DNA from: Bacteroidota bacterium | GTDB lineage: Bacteria; Bacteroidota; Ignavibacteria; Kapaibacteriales; UBA2268 | Direction of reading: 5' to 3' | NCBI GenBank assembly: GCA_024280675.1 | Contig: JAJRPT010000017.1 | Coordinates: 1-5,804 of the forward strand | DNA: 5,804 nucleotides | In this document: positions 1 through 5,804 of the stretch, piece after piece | Position numbering within the stretch: position 1 is the stretch's first letter | Layout of the letters: each line of letters starts with the position of its first letter | Notes under the pieces: model-generated | What the model was told of the DNA's origin: nothing | What the model saw: the letters and a program-made list of their open reading frames with translations, nothing else | Databases searched by the model: none | Made by a program: the position numbers and the translations under genes

Positions 1-2406
1 ATTTCATGTGACCCAGATGTGGCAAGAGTACCGGTGATGATAGATTCGTCGAAATGGGAAATAATCGAGGCGGGACTGAGGTGTGTGCAGGGGAAAGCTA
101 TTGTAAATTCCATATCGCTCAAAAATGGTGAAGAAGAATTTATTTCTCTTGCAAAAAAGATAAAATCTTACGGTGCCGCCTTAATTGTGATGGCATTTGA
201 TGAAAATGGACAAGCCGTTGATTATGAGCATAAGATTCAAATTTGCGCACGCGCTCATCATCTCTTAATTGAAAAAGCTAACACTAATCCATCCGATATA
301 ATCTTCGACCCAAATGTATTAACTATAGCCACAGGAATTTCAGAACATAACCACTACGGCGTGGATTTTATTAGAGCCACAAGGTGGATAAAGGAGAATT
401 TAGCGGGTGCAAAAGTTTCGGGTGGAGTGAGTAATATTTCTTTTTCATTTAGGGCCAATGAACCTGTTCGTCGGGCGATGCACTCTGTTTTCCTCTATCA
501 TGCAATCAAGGCTGGTCTGGATATGGGCATAGTGAATTCGGGTCAGTTGGATGTTTACGGGGATATTGATTCGGATTTACTTGTGGCGGTCGAGGATGTG
601 ATTTTTAATAAAAGTGATAATGCCACCGATAATTTAGTTGAGATTGCAGAAAAATATAATTCGAATGAACTGCTTGAAGAAAAAGTTCAAGAGTGGAGAC
701 AGTTCTCCGTTGAGAAAAGACTAGAACACGCACTTGTCAAAGGGATTCTTGAGCATATTGATGGGGACACAGAAGAGGCAAGGTTAAAGAGCAAAAATCC
801 GATTGACGTGATTGAGGGTCCGCTCATGGACGGCATGAACCAGGTTGGAGATTTGTTTGCTTCGGGCCAGATGTTTTTGCCACAAGTGGTTAAGAGTGCT
901 AGGGTTATGAAAAAATCTGTTGCTCATCTTGTGCCATTTATCGAAGATGAGTTATTAAAAACCGGGCGTAGTTCTGCGGGCAAGATTTTGCTTGCCACCG
1001 TCAAGGGTGATGTCCATGATATTGGAAAAAACATTGTTTCGGTAGTGCTTTCCTGTAATAATTTTGAGATAATTGATCTTGGCGTGATGGTTTCTGCCAA
1101 TAAAATAATTGAGGAAGCACAGAAACAAAATGCAGATATGATTGGTCTTTCTGGGCTGATTACACCGTCTTTGGATGAAATGTGCAATGTTGCCCAAGAG
1201 ATGGAACACGCAAAAATGAAGATTCCATTGCTAATCGGCGGTGCCACCACATCGAAGGTTCACACGGCCGTAAAAATCGATGAGCATTACTCTGAAGCGG
1301 TGATTTACGTACCAGATGCTAGTCGTGCCGTAGGCGTAGCTCAGAAGTTAATGAACCCAAAGTCAATCTCTGGGTATTCAAAAGAAATTTCTGAATCATA
1401 TAATAAAATCAGAATTTCACACGCAAGAAAACAAAGAGAGAAGATTTTATTGGACATTGGAAAAGCCAGAGAGAATAACTTGTTTATTGATTGGGAAAGT
1501 TCTCCAACTACGACTCCTAAAGTATTGGGATTGCAAAGACTTGAAGACTTTAGCTTAGAGTTGCTTTTGCCCTATATTGATTGGTCTCAATTCTTTATCA
1601 CTTGGCAATTAGTTGGGTCTTATCCTAAAATATTCGATGACAGAAAAAGAGGGAAGGAGGCAAAAATATTGTTTGAAGACGGGCAGAAAATGATGGGTAA
1701 AATTATTTCAGAGAAATTACTTTCTGCTTCGGCTTCATTTGGAATTTTTCCTGCAAACTCGAATGGCGACGATATTGAAATCTACGACAACGGTGGAAAA
1801 CTTGTTGATAAGTTTTATTGTTTAAGGCAACAGAACATCAAGAAATCCGGCTCGCCAAACCTTTCTCTTTCTGATTATATTATGCCAAAGGAAGGTGGGA
1901 TAAGAGATTATTTGGGTGGATTTGCTGTGACTGCTGGAAGGGGAGAAGACGAGGCGGTGGAGAGGTTCAAGCGGGATGGCGACGATTATTCGGCGATAAT
2001 GCTAAATTCTTTGGCAGACCGACTAGCAGAAGCATTTGCCGAGCATTTACACCAAAGAGTAAGGAAAGATTATTGGGGATATGACAGTGGTGAGCATCTT
2101 TCAAAAAGCGATTTAATTGCCGAGCAATATATTGGAATTCGTCCCGCACATGGTTATCCTTCTTTGCCCGATCACTCGGAGAAGCAGTTCTTATTTGATT
2201 TACTAAAAGCTGATGAAATTGGAATGGAGCTGACAGAATCATTTATGATGAGACCAGCGGCATCGGTATCGGGCTTGTATTTTTCACGTCCCGAGGCAAA
2301 ATATTTTTCTATTGGCAAAATAAAAGAAGATCAACTAGATGATTATGCAAAAAGAAAGGGAATTGATATCTTTGTTGCAAGAAAATGGCTCTCTTCTAAT
2401 TTATAA
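1..2406 (+). CDS. metH: Cobalamin-dependent methionine synthase, 5'-truncated by window edge
   Basis: MetH makes methionine and tetrahydrofolate in the cytoplasm by moving a methyl group from methyl-tetrahydrofolate to homocysteine through cobalamin. The frame is open from base 1, so the true start and the homocysteine domain lie upstream; the GTG at 19 is internal (D-P-D-V-A-R-V-P). About 801 codons are visible, against about 1,230 for a full protein. Window codons 1-215 are the folate domain (IDSSKW, ATGI, SGGVSN, FSFR). Codons 230-320 are the cobalamin cap (EGPLMDGMN, MFLPQVVKSARVMK). Codons 325-450 are the B12 Rossmann domain. Its DVHDIG motif (1009-1026) holds the cobalt-ligand histidine at codon 339, matching E. 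coli His759; Asp337 and Ser390 match Asp757 and Ser810, so the ligand triad is intact. SGLITPS and GGATTS follow. Codons 490-801 are the AdoMet reactivation domain with DYLGGFAV and R-P-A-H-G-Y (Arg714, Tyr719; E. coli Arg1134, Tyr1139). The protein therefore appears functional and reactivatable. No frameshift is seen. Confidence 0.98.
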   Translation: MSCDPDVARVPVMIDSSKWEIIEAGLRCVQGKAIVNSISLKNGEEEFISLAKKIKSYGAALIVMAFDENGQAVDYEHKIQICARAHHLLIEKANTNPSDIIFDPNVLTIATGISEHNHYGVDFIRATRWIKENLAGAKVSGGVSNISFSFRANEPVRRAMHSVFLYHAIKAGLDMGIVNSGQLDVYGDIDSDLLVAVEDVIFNKSDNATDNLVEIAEKYNSNELLEEKVQEWRQFSVEKRLEHALVKGILEHIDGDTEEARLKSKNPIDVIEGPLMDGMNQVGDLFASGQMFLPQVVKSARVMKKSVAHLVPFIEDELLKTGRSSAGKILLATVKGDVHDIGKNIVSVVLSCNNFEIIDLGVMVSANKIIEEAQKQNADMIGLSGLITPSLDEMCNVAQEMEHAKMKIPLLIGGATTSKVHTAVKIDEHYSEAVIYVPDASRAVGVAQKLMNPKSISGYSKEISESYNKIRISHARKQREKILLDIGKARENNLFIDWESSPTTTPKVLGLQRLEDFSLELLLPYIDWSQFFITWQLVGSYPKIFDDRKRGKEAKILFEDGQKMMGKIISEKLLSASASFGIFPANSNGDDIEIYDNGGKLVDKFYCLRQQNIKKSGSPNLSLSDYIMPKEGGIRDYLGGFAVTAGRGEDEAVERFKRDGDDYSAIMLNSLADRLAEAFAEHLHQRVRKDYWGYDSGEHLSKSDLIAEQYIGIRPAHGYPSLPDHSEKQFLFDLLKADEIGMELTESFMMRPAASVSGLYFSRPEAKYFSIGKIKEDQLDDYAKRKGIDIFVARKWLSSNL

Positions 2407-2524
2407 AGTTTTTAATTATTAACTTTGCTATTTAATATTGAAACATGGCACAAATTAATTCGTTATGCCACACTAAACTTGCAAATTAATATCCAGGATT
2501 AATATCCTATTAAATCAACAGAGT
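2407..2524 (+). promoter_or_regulatory. AT-rich intergenic region, probable promoter/leader of the efflux operon
   Basis: This is the largest gene-free gap in the window (118 bp) and the natural place for the promoter of the three downstream genes. TAACTTTG at 2420-2427 fits the Bacteroidota -7 element TAnnTTTG, but I find no convincing TTTG about 20 bases upstream of it. A second weak candidate is TTGCAA (2479-2484) with TAATAT (2500-2505), spaced only 15 bp. An A/T-only 6-bp arm pair with one G:C (AAAGTT 2405-2410, AACTTT 2421-2426) overlaps the metH stop; it is too weak and lacks a T-tract, so it is not a convincing terminator. Several short repeats lie here. The region being a promoter is inferred from position; no single element is certain. 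Confidence 0.4.
2485..2507 (+). repeat. 10-bp tandem direct repeat upstream of the tolC-like gene
   Basis: ATTAATATCC occurs at 2485-2494 and again at 2498-2507, separated by AGG, giving a 13-bp period. The pair ends 17 bases before the ATG at 2525. A related word, CAAATTAAT, occurs at 2451-2459 and 2482-2490. Spaced direct repeats close to a start can be regulator-binding sites, but the words are AT-rich in an AT-rich gap, so chance recurrence is a real alternative. Confidence 0.35.
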
Positions 2525-3835
2525 ATGAACAGATTCTACTTAATTATTACAATAATATTTTTATCACTCAGCATTTCGGAATCTTTTTCCCAATCTGGAA
2601 AAGTCTTAAATCTTGATGAATGTTTAGAAATTGCACAAAAGAAGAATTTCAATATTCGGCTCATAAGACCTGGTCTAAGTTCTGCCGAAGCAAATTTGTT
2701 ATCGGCTCGGTCTGCTTATTTTCCGAGCGTTTCCATAAGTGCAGGATATAGCAAATCCGAAATTACTAATGAGCAAAAGGCGGTGGGAATAAGCGGAGAA
2801 ACATATTCTGCCCGTGTTTCTGGAAATATAAATCTATTCGATGGGCTTGCAAGAGAGGCAAGAATTACTCAAGCCGAGAATAATTTAGAATCAAGAATTG
2901 CAGGCAACGATCAAATTAAATCAAAGGTAAGCATCGATGTCTACACCAAATACGTCGATGTTGTAAAAAATTATAGGATAGTTGAAATTCGCAAAGAGAA
3001 TATCAAATCGGGACAACAAGACCTAGATAGAACAAGAGCAATGAACCAAGCCGGAGCCTTAGCCATAGGCGAACTTTACGGGGCAGAGGCAGATTTGGGA
3101 AACAGGAAACTAGAACTTGTCACTGCCGAAAACACATTGGAAATTTCTAAATACATACTCTTGTCTGCCATTGGTCTTGATTTGAGTGGAGATTATGAAT
3201 TTGATATTGAAAGCATACCAAGTTCGCTCACCCAAGAAGAGATTGACGCTTATACTTCCTCATGGGGAAGATTTGAGAATTTATACGGGCAAGCACTCGA
3301 CTCCCGAGATGATTATCTTGCATCTGATTTTGACATAAAGGCAAGCAAGGCCGGAATTAAATCAGCTCGTTCTACATATTTTCCGAGTCTGACGGCAAGT
3401 GCTGGTTGGGGTGGTGGCCACACTGAAATTAGCAAAGTATTGGGCGAGCTAACCTATAATTATGGTTTGGGAATTAGCATTCCAATTTTTACTGGTTTTT
3501 CTACCAACCGTGCAATCGAACAAGCTAATCTCTTGGCCGAGCAAACAAGAATCGCAAATCTTGAGCTTGAATATTCTATAAAAAGAGAAATTCAATTGGC
3601 AATCCTAAACCTTCGTGCCTCATCGGAACGGTTTGAGATTGCAAACACGACTGTTAAATCTGCAAAGCTAAATTACGATTCGTCATTGGAAAGATTCAGA
3701 CTTGGAGCCGCAAATATTACCGAACTCAGCACTTCAAATACGCAACTTATTTCTGCCCAAATCAGCTTAATCAATTCAGTTTATGATTTTTACAGAGCAC
3801 AAAAAGAACTAGAATATGGAGTGGGTGATTTGTGA
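2525..3835 (+). CDS. TolC-family outer-membrane efflux protein (OEP)
   Basis: This is the outer-membrane channel of a tripartite export system; TolC-type proteins trimerise into a beta-barrel plus a periplasmic alpha-helical tunnel. At 436 residues it has the usual family length. Residues 1-23 form a signal peptide: Asn-Arg, then a hydrophobic core (LIITIIFLSLSI), then a polar end near S-F-S-Q. The mature protein opens with LNLDECLEIAQKKNFNI, the classic start of an OEP repeat. Two homologous halves are visible: SARSAYFPSVSISAG (from residue 60) with INLFDG, and SARSTYFPSLTASAG (from residue 280) with IPIFTG. The second half ends with LRLGAANITELSTSN-like and YDFYRAQKELEYGVGDL segments typical of the family C-terminus. 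The start is set by the signal peptide; there is no strong Shine-Dalgarno, only AGAG just upstream. It heads a probable operon with the RDD and adaptor genes. The exported substrate cannot be told from the sequence. Confidence 0.95.
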   Translation: MNRFYLIITIIFLSLSISESFSQSGKVLNLDECLEIAQKKNFNIRLIRPGLSSAEANLLSARSAYFPSVSISAGYSKSEITNEQKAVGISGETYSARVSGNINLFDGLAREARITQAENNLESRIAGNDQIKSKVSIDVYTKYVDVVKNYRIVEIRKENIKSGQQDLDRTRAMNQAGALAIGELYGAEADLGNRKLELVTAENTLEISKYILLSAIGLDLSGDYEFDIESIPSSLTQEEIDAYTSSWGRFENLYGQALDSRDDYLASDFDIKASKAGIKSARSTYFPSLTASAGWGGGHTEISKVLGELTYNYGLGISIPIFTGFSTNRAIEQANLLAEQTRIANLELEYSIKREIQLAILNLRASSERFEIANTTVKSAKLNYDSSLERFRLGAANITELSTSNTQLISAQISLINSVYDFYRAQKELEYGVGDL

Positions 3836-3895
3836 GTGAGTTAGGTGTATTCTAAATAAATAAGAAAATAGAAAACAATATAAAGAATTAATAAA
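3836..3895 (+). other. Short AT-rich spacer between the tolC-like and RDD genes
   Basis: The 60-bp gap is almost free of C and G after position 3850 and contains no inverted repeat with a T-tract, so I see no terminator that would split the operon. The A-rich run before the ATG is consistent with a leaderless-SD style of initiation, as in Bacteroidota, where A residues near the start replace the Shine-Dalgarno sequence. A secondary promoter cannot be excluded but none is recognisable. Confidence 0.5.
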
Positions 3896-4519
3896 ATGAA
3901 TGAAAATTATCCAGAGCAAGACTCCCCAGAATACGAACAAATGATGAGACAGCATTACGGCGATAATTACGAGCTAGGCTTCAGAGTGGGCTTTGGCAAA
4001 CGCCTCGGTGCTTTTGTCCTAGACTTTATATTTTTAGCTATCATCTCATTTGTAATTATGATAATGACTGGTGTGTTCGATGAGCTGATGTCTATGGTTG
4101 AAAAAATAAGTCATGACGGAACCTTCGATCTTTCATTCATGCAAAATATAGAAGAAGATTACCCCGCACTAAAAACAACAGTCCTTTGGAGTACAGTGAC
4201 TGGATTGCTTTACTGGTCGCTAGAGGGACTCACTGGGTCCTCGCCCGCAAAACATATTTTGGGGCTAATGGTAGCTTCTGAAAACAGAACAAAGGCAAGC
4301 CCGCAACAGCTCTGGTCACGTTTTGTGTATAAGAATTTAAATATAATTTTTTCATTACTCTATCTTTTTAGTGCAACATCGGCTTTCGAGATTCTTTCTT
4401 CGCTTTTGGGTTTTGTCTTTTTTGTGGGATGCTTCCTAGTTCTGAGTGTCAAACGACAAGGCTTTCACGATATGCTTTCAAAAACTGCAGTATTTCATAA
4501 AGATGTAATCGACCAATAA
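3896..4519 (+). CDS. RDD family membrane protein
   Basis: A 207-residue inner-membrane protein of the RDD family, named for conserved Arg and Asp residues. The family is widespread and mostly uncharacterised; a few members have been linked to ion transport, but no specific role can be assigned here. The signature is clear: Arg36 and Asp43 in G-K-R-L-G-A-F-V-L-D at the first membrane helix, SPAKHILGL (116-124) after the second, and Q-G-F-H-D (188-192) with the last Asp before the C-terminal strand. Likely membrane segments are about 37-58, 95-112, 148-166 and 169-185. The N-terminus is acidic and hydrophilic (about 30 residues), with E-Y-E-Q-M-M-R. A soluble acidic loop (62-92) joins helices 1 and 2. 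The start is the only ATG in a sensible place, preceded by AATAAA. It lies 60 bp after the outer-membrane factor and 18 bp before the adaptor, so co-transcription is likely. Its involvement in efflux is an inference from position only. Confidence 0.9.
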   Translation: MNENYPEQDSPEYEQMMRQHYGDNYELGFRVGFGKRLGAFVLDFIFLAIISFVIMIMTGVFDELMSMVEKISHDGTFDLSFMQNIEEDYPALKTTVLWSTVTGLLYWSLEGLTGSSPAKHILGLMVASENRTKASPQQLWSRFVYKNLNIIFSLLYLFSATSAFEILSSLLGFVFFVGCFLVLSVKRQGFHDMLSKTAVFHKDVIDQ

Positions 4520-4537
4520 ATCAATATTAAAAATAAA

Positions 4538-5804
4538 ATGAACAAAAAAATAAAATACAGTATCTGGGCAATAATTCTTGTGATTTTTGGATATGTCGTG
4601 TGGGCATTTGGATTCAAAAAAGCTGACACGGCAATCGAGGTAAAGGTGGGCAAGGTAGAACGCCGTACAATAGTCCAAACGGTATCTGCTGTGGGAAGGA
4701 TTGAGCCTGAGACAGAAGTAAAAATATCATCGGAGACCAGTGGAGAATTAATTTCACTCCCAATAAAAGAAGGCGATACAGTTTCTGTCGGACAGGTTCT
4801 AGGCAAGATAAAACCGGATATCATACAAACCCAACTCGAACAATCAAGAGCTGCCACCGAATCGGCACGAATGGACATTGAATTCCAAAAAGCAAGCCTT
4901 GTAAAATCAAAATCAAATTTTGAACGTATAAAAGAGCTTTACGAAAAAGACTTTGCTTCGCTCCAAGAGCTTGAAGCAGCAAAGGCATCGCTCGATCAAG
5001 CCTCATCTGGACACATGTCCTCTCTTGCCCGCCTTCGCCAGTCACAAGCCTCGCTATCACAAGTTGAACGCAATGCCGAGCGAACAACAATCACATCGCC
5101 CATCGATGGGGTGGTGACAAGCCTAGGTGTTGAAATTGGTGAAAAAATACTGGGGACAATGCAGTTCCAAGGAACGGAGATGATGCGGGTTGCAGATTTA
5201 TCTGTGATTAATGCAAGGGTCGATGTTGATGAAAATGATATTGTTCTTGTCAAGATTGGCGACAGTGCGACGGTCGAGATTGACGCTTTCCCAGATTCTG
5301 TATTTCACGCCTATGTCTTTGAGATTGGACATTCGGCTCAAATTGTGGCAGGGCAACAAGACCAGGTCACTAATTTCAAGGTTAAGCTGCGTTTGCTAGA
5401 ATCAAATGCAAGAATCCGCCCTGGCATGAGTTGTAATGTTGGGATAAAGACAAAGATTAGAGAAAATGTTCTTTCTGTTCCACTAACTTCTGTTACTGTA
5501 AGGATTGCAAAAAGTACTGAAGAAAAGAGCAAGAGCAGTACTGGAAAAAACCGATACAAAGATAAAAGAAATGAAGGAACAAATTTTAAAGAGCCAAAGC
5601 CAGTTGTTTTTGCAAAAGATGGAAATCTTGCAATAATGAAAAATGTCGAGATTGGTATTTCCGATCGTGGATTCATTGAGGTTCTCAGTGGATTGGAAGA
5701 AGGAACCGAAATTATCACCGGACCATATCGTGCGGTATCCAAAGAACTAAAGGACAGTTCCCAAGTAAAACCTGAATCAAAAGACGATAAGAAATGGTCT
5801 CGAA
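4538..5804 (+). CDS. HlyD/MacA-type periplasmic adaptor (membrane fusion protein), 3'-truncated by window edge
   Basis: The adaptor bridges an inner-membrane pump to a TolC-type channel. The frame opens at ATG 4538 and stays open to the last base, giving 422 residues and no stop; families of this type are about 400-450 residues, so little is missing. Residues 8-26 are an N-terminal membrane anchor. The first lipoyl half-motif is at 61-92 (SGELISLPIKEGDTVSVGQ). An alpha-hairpin, rich in Gln, Glu, Ala and Ser, spans about 95-180. The second lipoyl half is at 184-204 (SPIDGVVTSL, IGEKI). The beta-barrel follows at about 222-310 (VDENDI, RPGMSCNV). A membrane-proximal domain at 311-405 ends with LSGLEEGTEIITGPY. 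The hairpin tip carries R-x3-L-x6-S (Arg130, Leu134, Ser141), the TolC-docking motif. A Lys/Ser-rich segment (325-354) interrupts the membrane-proximal domain. Similarity is closest to the MacA-like adaptors of Bacteroidota, which usually precede MacB-type ABC permeases; whether this one serves an ABC or an RND pump cannot be decided here. Confidence 0.93.
   Translation, partial: MNKKIKYSIWAIILVIFGYVVWAFGFKKADTAIEVKVGKVERRTIVQTVSAVGRIEPETEVKISSETSGELISLPIKEGDTVSVGQVLGKIKPDIIQTQLEQSRAATESARMDIEFQKASLVKSKSNFERIKELYEKDFASLQELEAAKASLDQASSGHMSSLARLRQSQASLSQVERNAERTTITSPIDGVVTSLGVEIGEKILGTMQFQGTEMMRVADLSVINARVDVDENDIVLVKIGDSATVEIDAFPDSVFHAYVFEIGHSAQIVAGQQDQVTNFKVKLRLLESNARIRPGMSCNVGIKTKIRENVLSVPLTSVTVRIAKSTEEKSKSSTGKNRYKDKRNEGTNFKEPKPVVFAKDGNLAIMKNVEIGISDRGFIEVLSGLEEGTEIITGPYRAVSKELKDSSQVKPESKDDKKWSR

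Noticed and set aside
19..21. GTG as the start codon of a shorter metH protein
   Set aside because: The frame is open upstream to base 1 with conserved MetH residues (S-C-D-P-D), so this GTG is an internal valine of a gene cut by the window edge.
924..1250. Antisense open frames inside metH (also 955-1209 and 1967-2242)
   Set aside because: They lie wholly opposite a strongly conserved coding region, show no recognisable domain, and their composition is that of a reverse-complement shadow.
2446..2461. TGGCAC resembling a sigma-54 -24 element
   Set aside because: No GC falls at the required spacing for the -12 element (2459-2460 is TT), so the promoter would be incomplete.
2446..2470. Inverted repeat TGGCA (2446-2450) with TGCCA (2466-2470)
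   Set aside because: The arms are only 5 bp with a 15-base AT-rich loop and do not extend inward or outward; it is likely chance.
4478..5253. Several antisense open frames opposite the adaptor gene (including 4495-4878, 4821-5090 and 4996-5253), and another at 5338-5742
   Set aside because: The + strand here encodes a continuous, motif-rich adaptor protein, and the antisense frames overlap each other and match nothing I recognise.
5211..5399. A 62-codon + strand open frame in another frame within the adaptor gene
   Set aside because: It overlaps the conserved beta-barrel coding sequence and has no independent start signal or domain.

Overview
The window is a low-GC stretch carrying four genes, all on the + strand. 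The proteins resemble those of the Bacteroidota/Chlorobiota (FCB) group. The outer-membrane factor and periplasmic adaptor have the layout common there, and the starts lack a clear Shine-Dalgarno sequence, sitting behind A-rich leaders instead. Placement below that level (for example Ignavibacteria or Kapabacteria-like lineages) cannot be made from this sequence alone.

Layout. Positions 1-2406 hold the C-terminal two thirds of cobalamin-dependent methionine synthase (metH), which is cut by the left edge. A 118-bp AT-rich gap with short repeats (2407-2524) separates it from three closely spaced genes. These are a TolC-family outer-membrane efflux protein (2525-3835), a small RDD-family membrane protein (3896-4519) and an HlyD/MacA-type periplasmic adaptor (4538-5804). 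The adaptor runs off the right edge with no stop codon.

How they work together. The last three genes look like one transcription unit encoding most of a tripartite export machine: the outer-membrane channel and the periplasmic adaptor are present. The inner-membrane pump (MacB-type ABC or RND) is not in view and probably lies just downstream. The adaptor keeps the R-x3-L-x6-S hairpin motif used to dock onto TolC-type channels, which supports pairing with its neighbour. The RDD protein between them is the one unexpected member, and its role is unknown. MetH is housekeeping one-carbon/methionine metabolism and has no evident link to the export genes.

I see no tRNA, rRNA, CRISPR array, insertion sequence or prophage gene. 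Nothing here amounts to a clearly new biological system. The most interesting points are the RDD gene inside the efflux operon and the repeats upstream of the operon.
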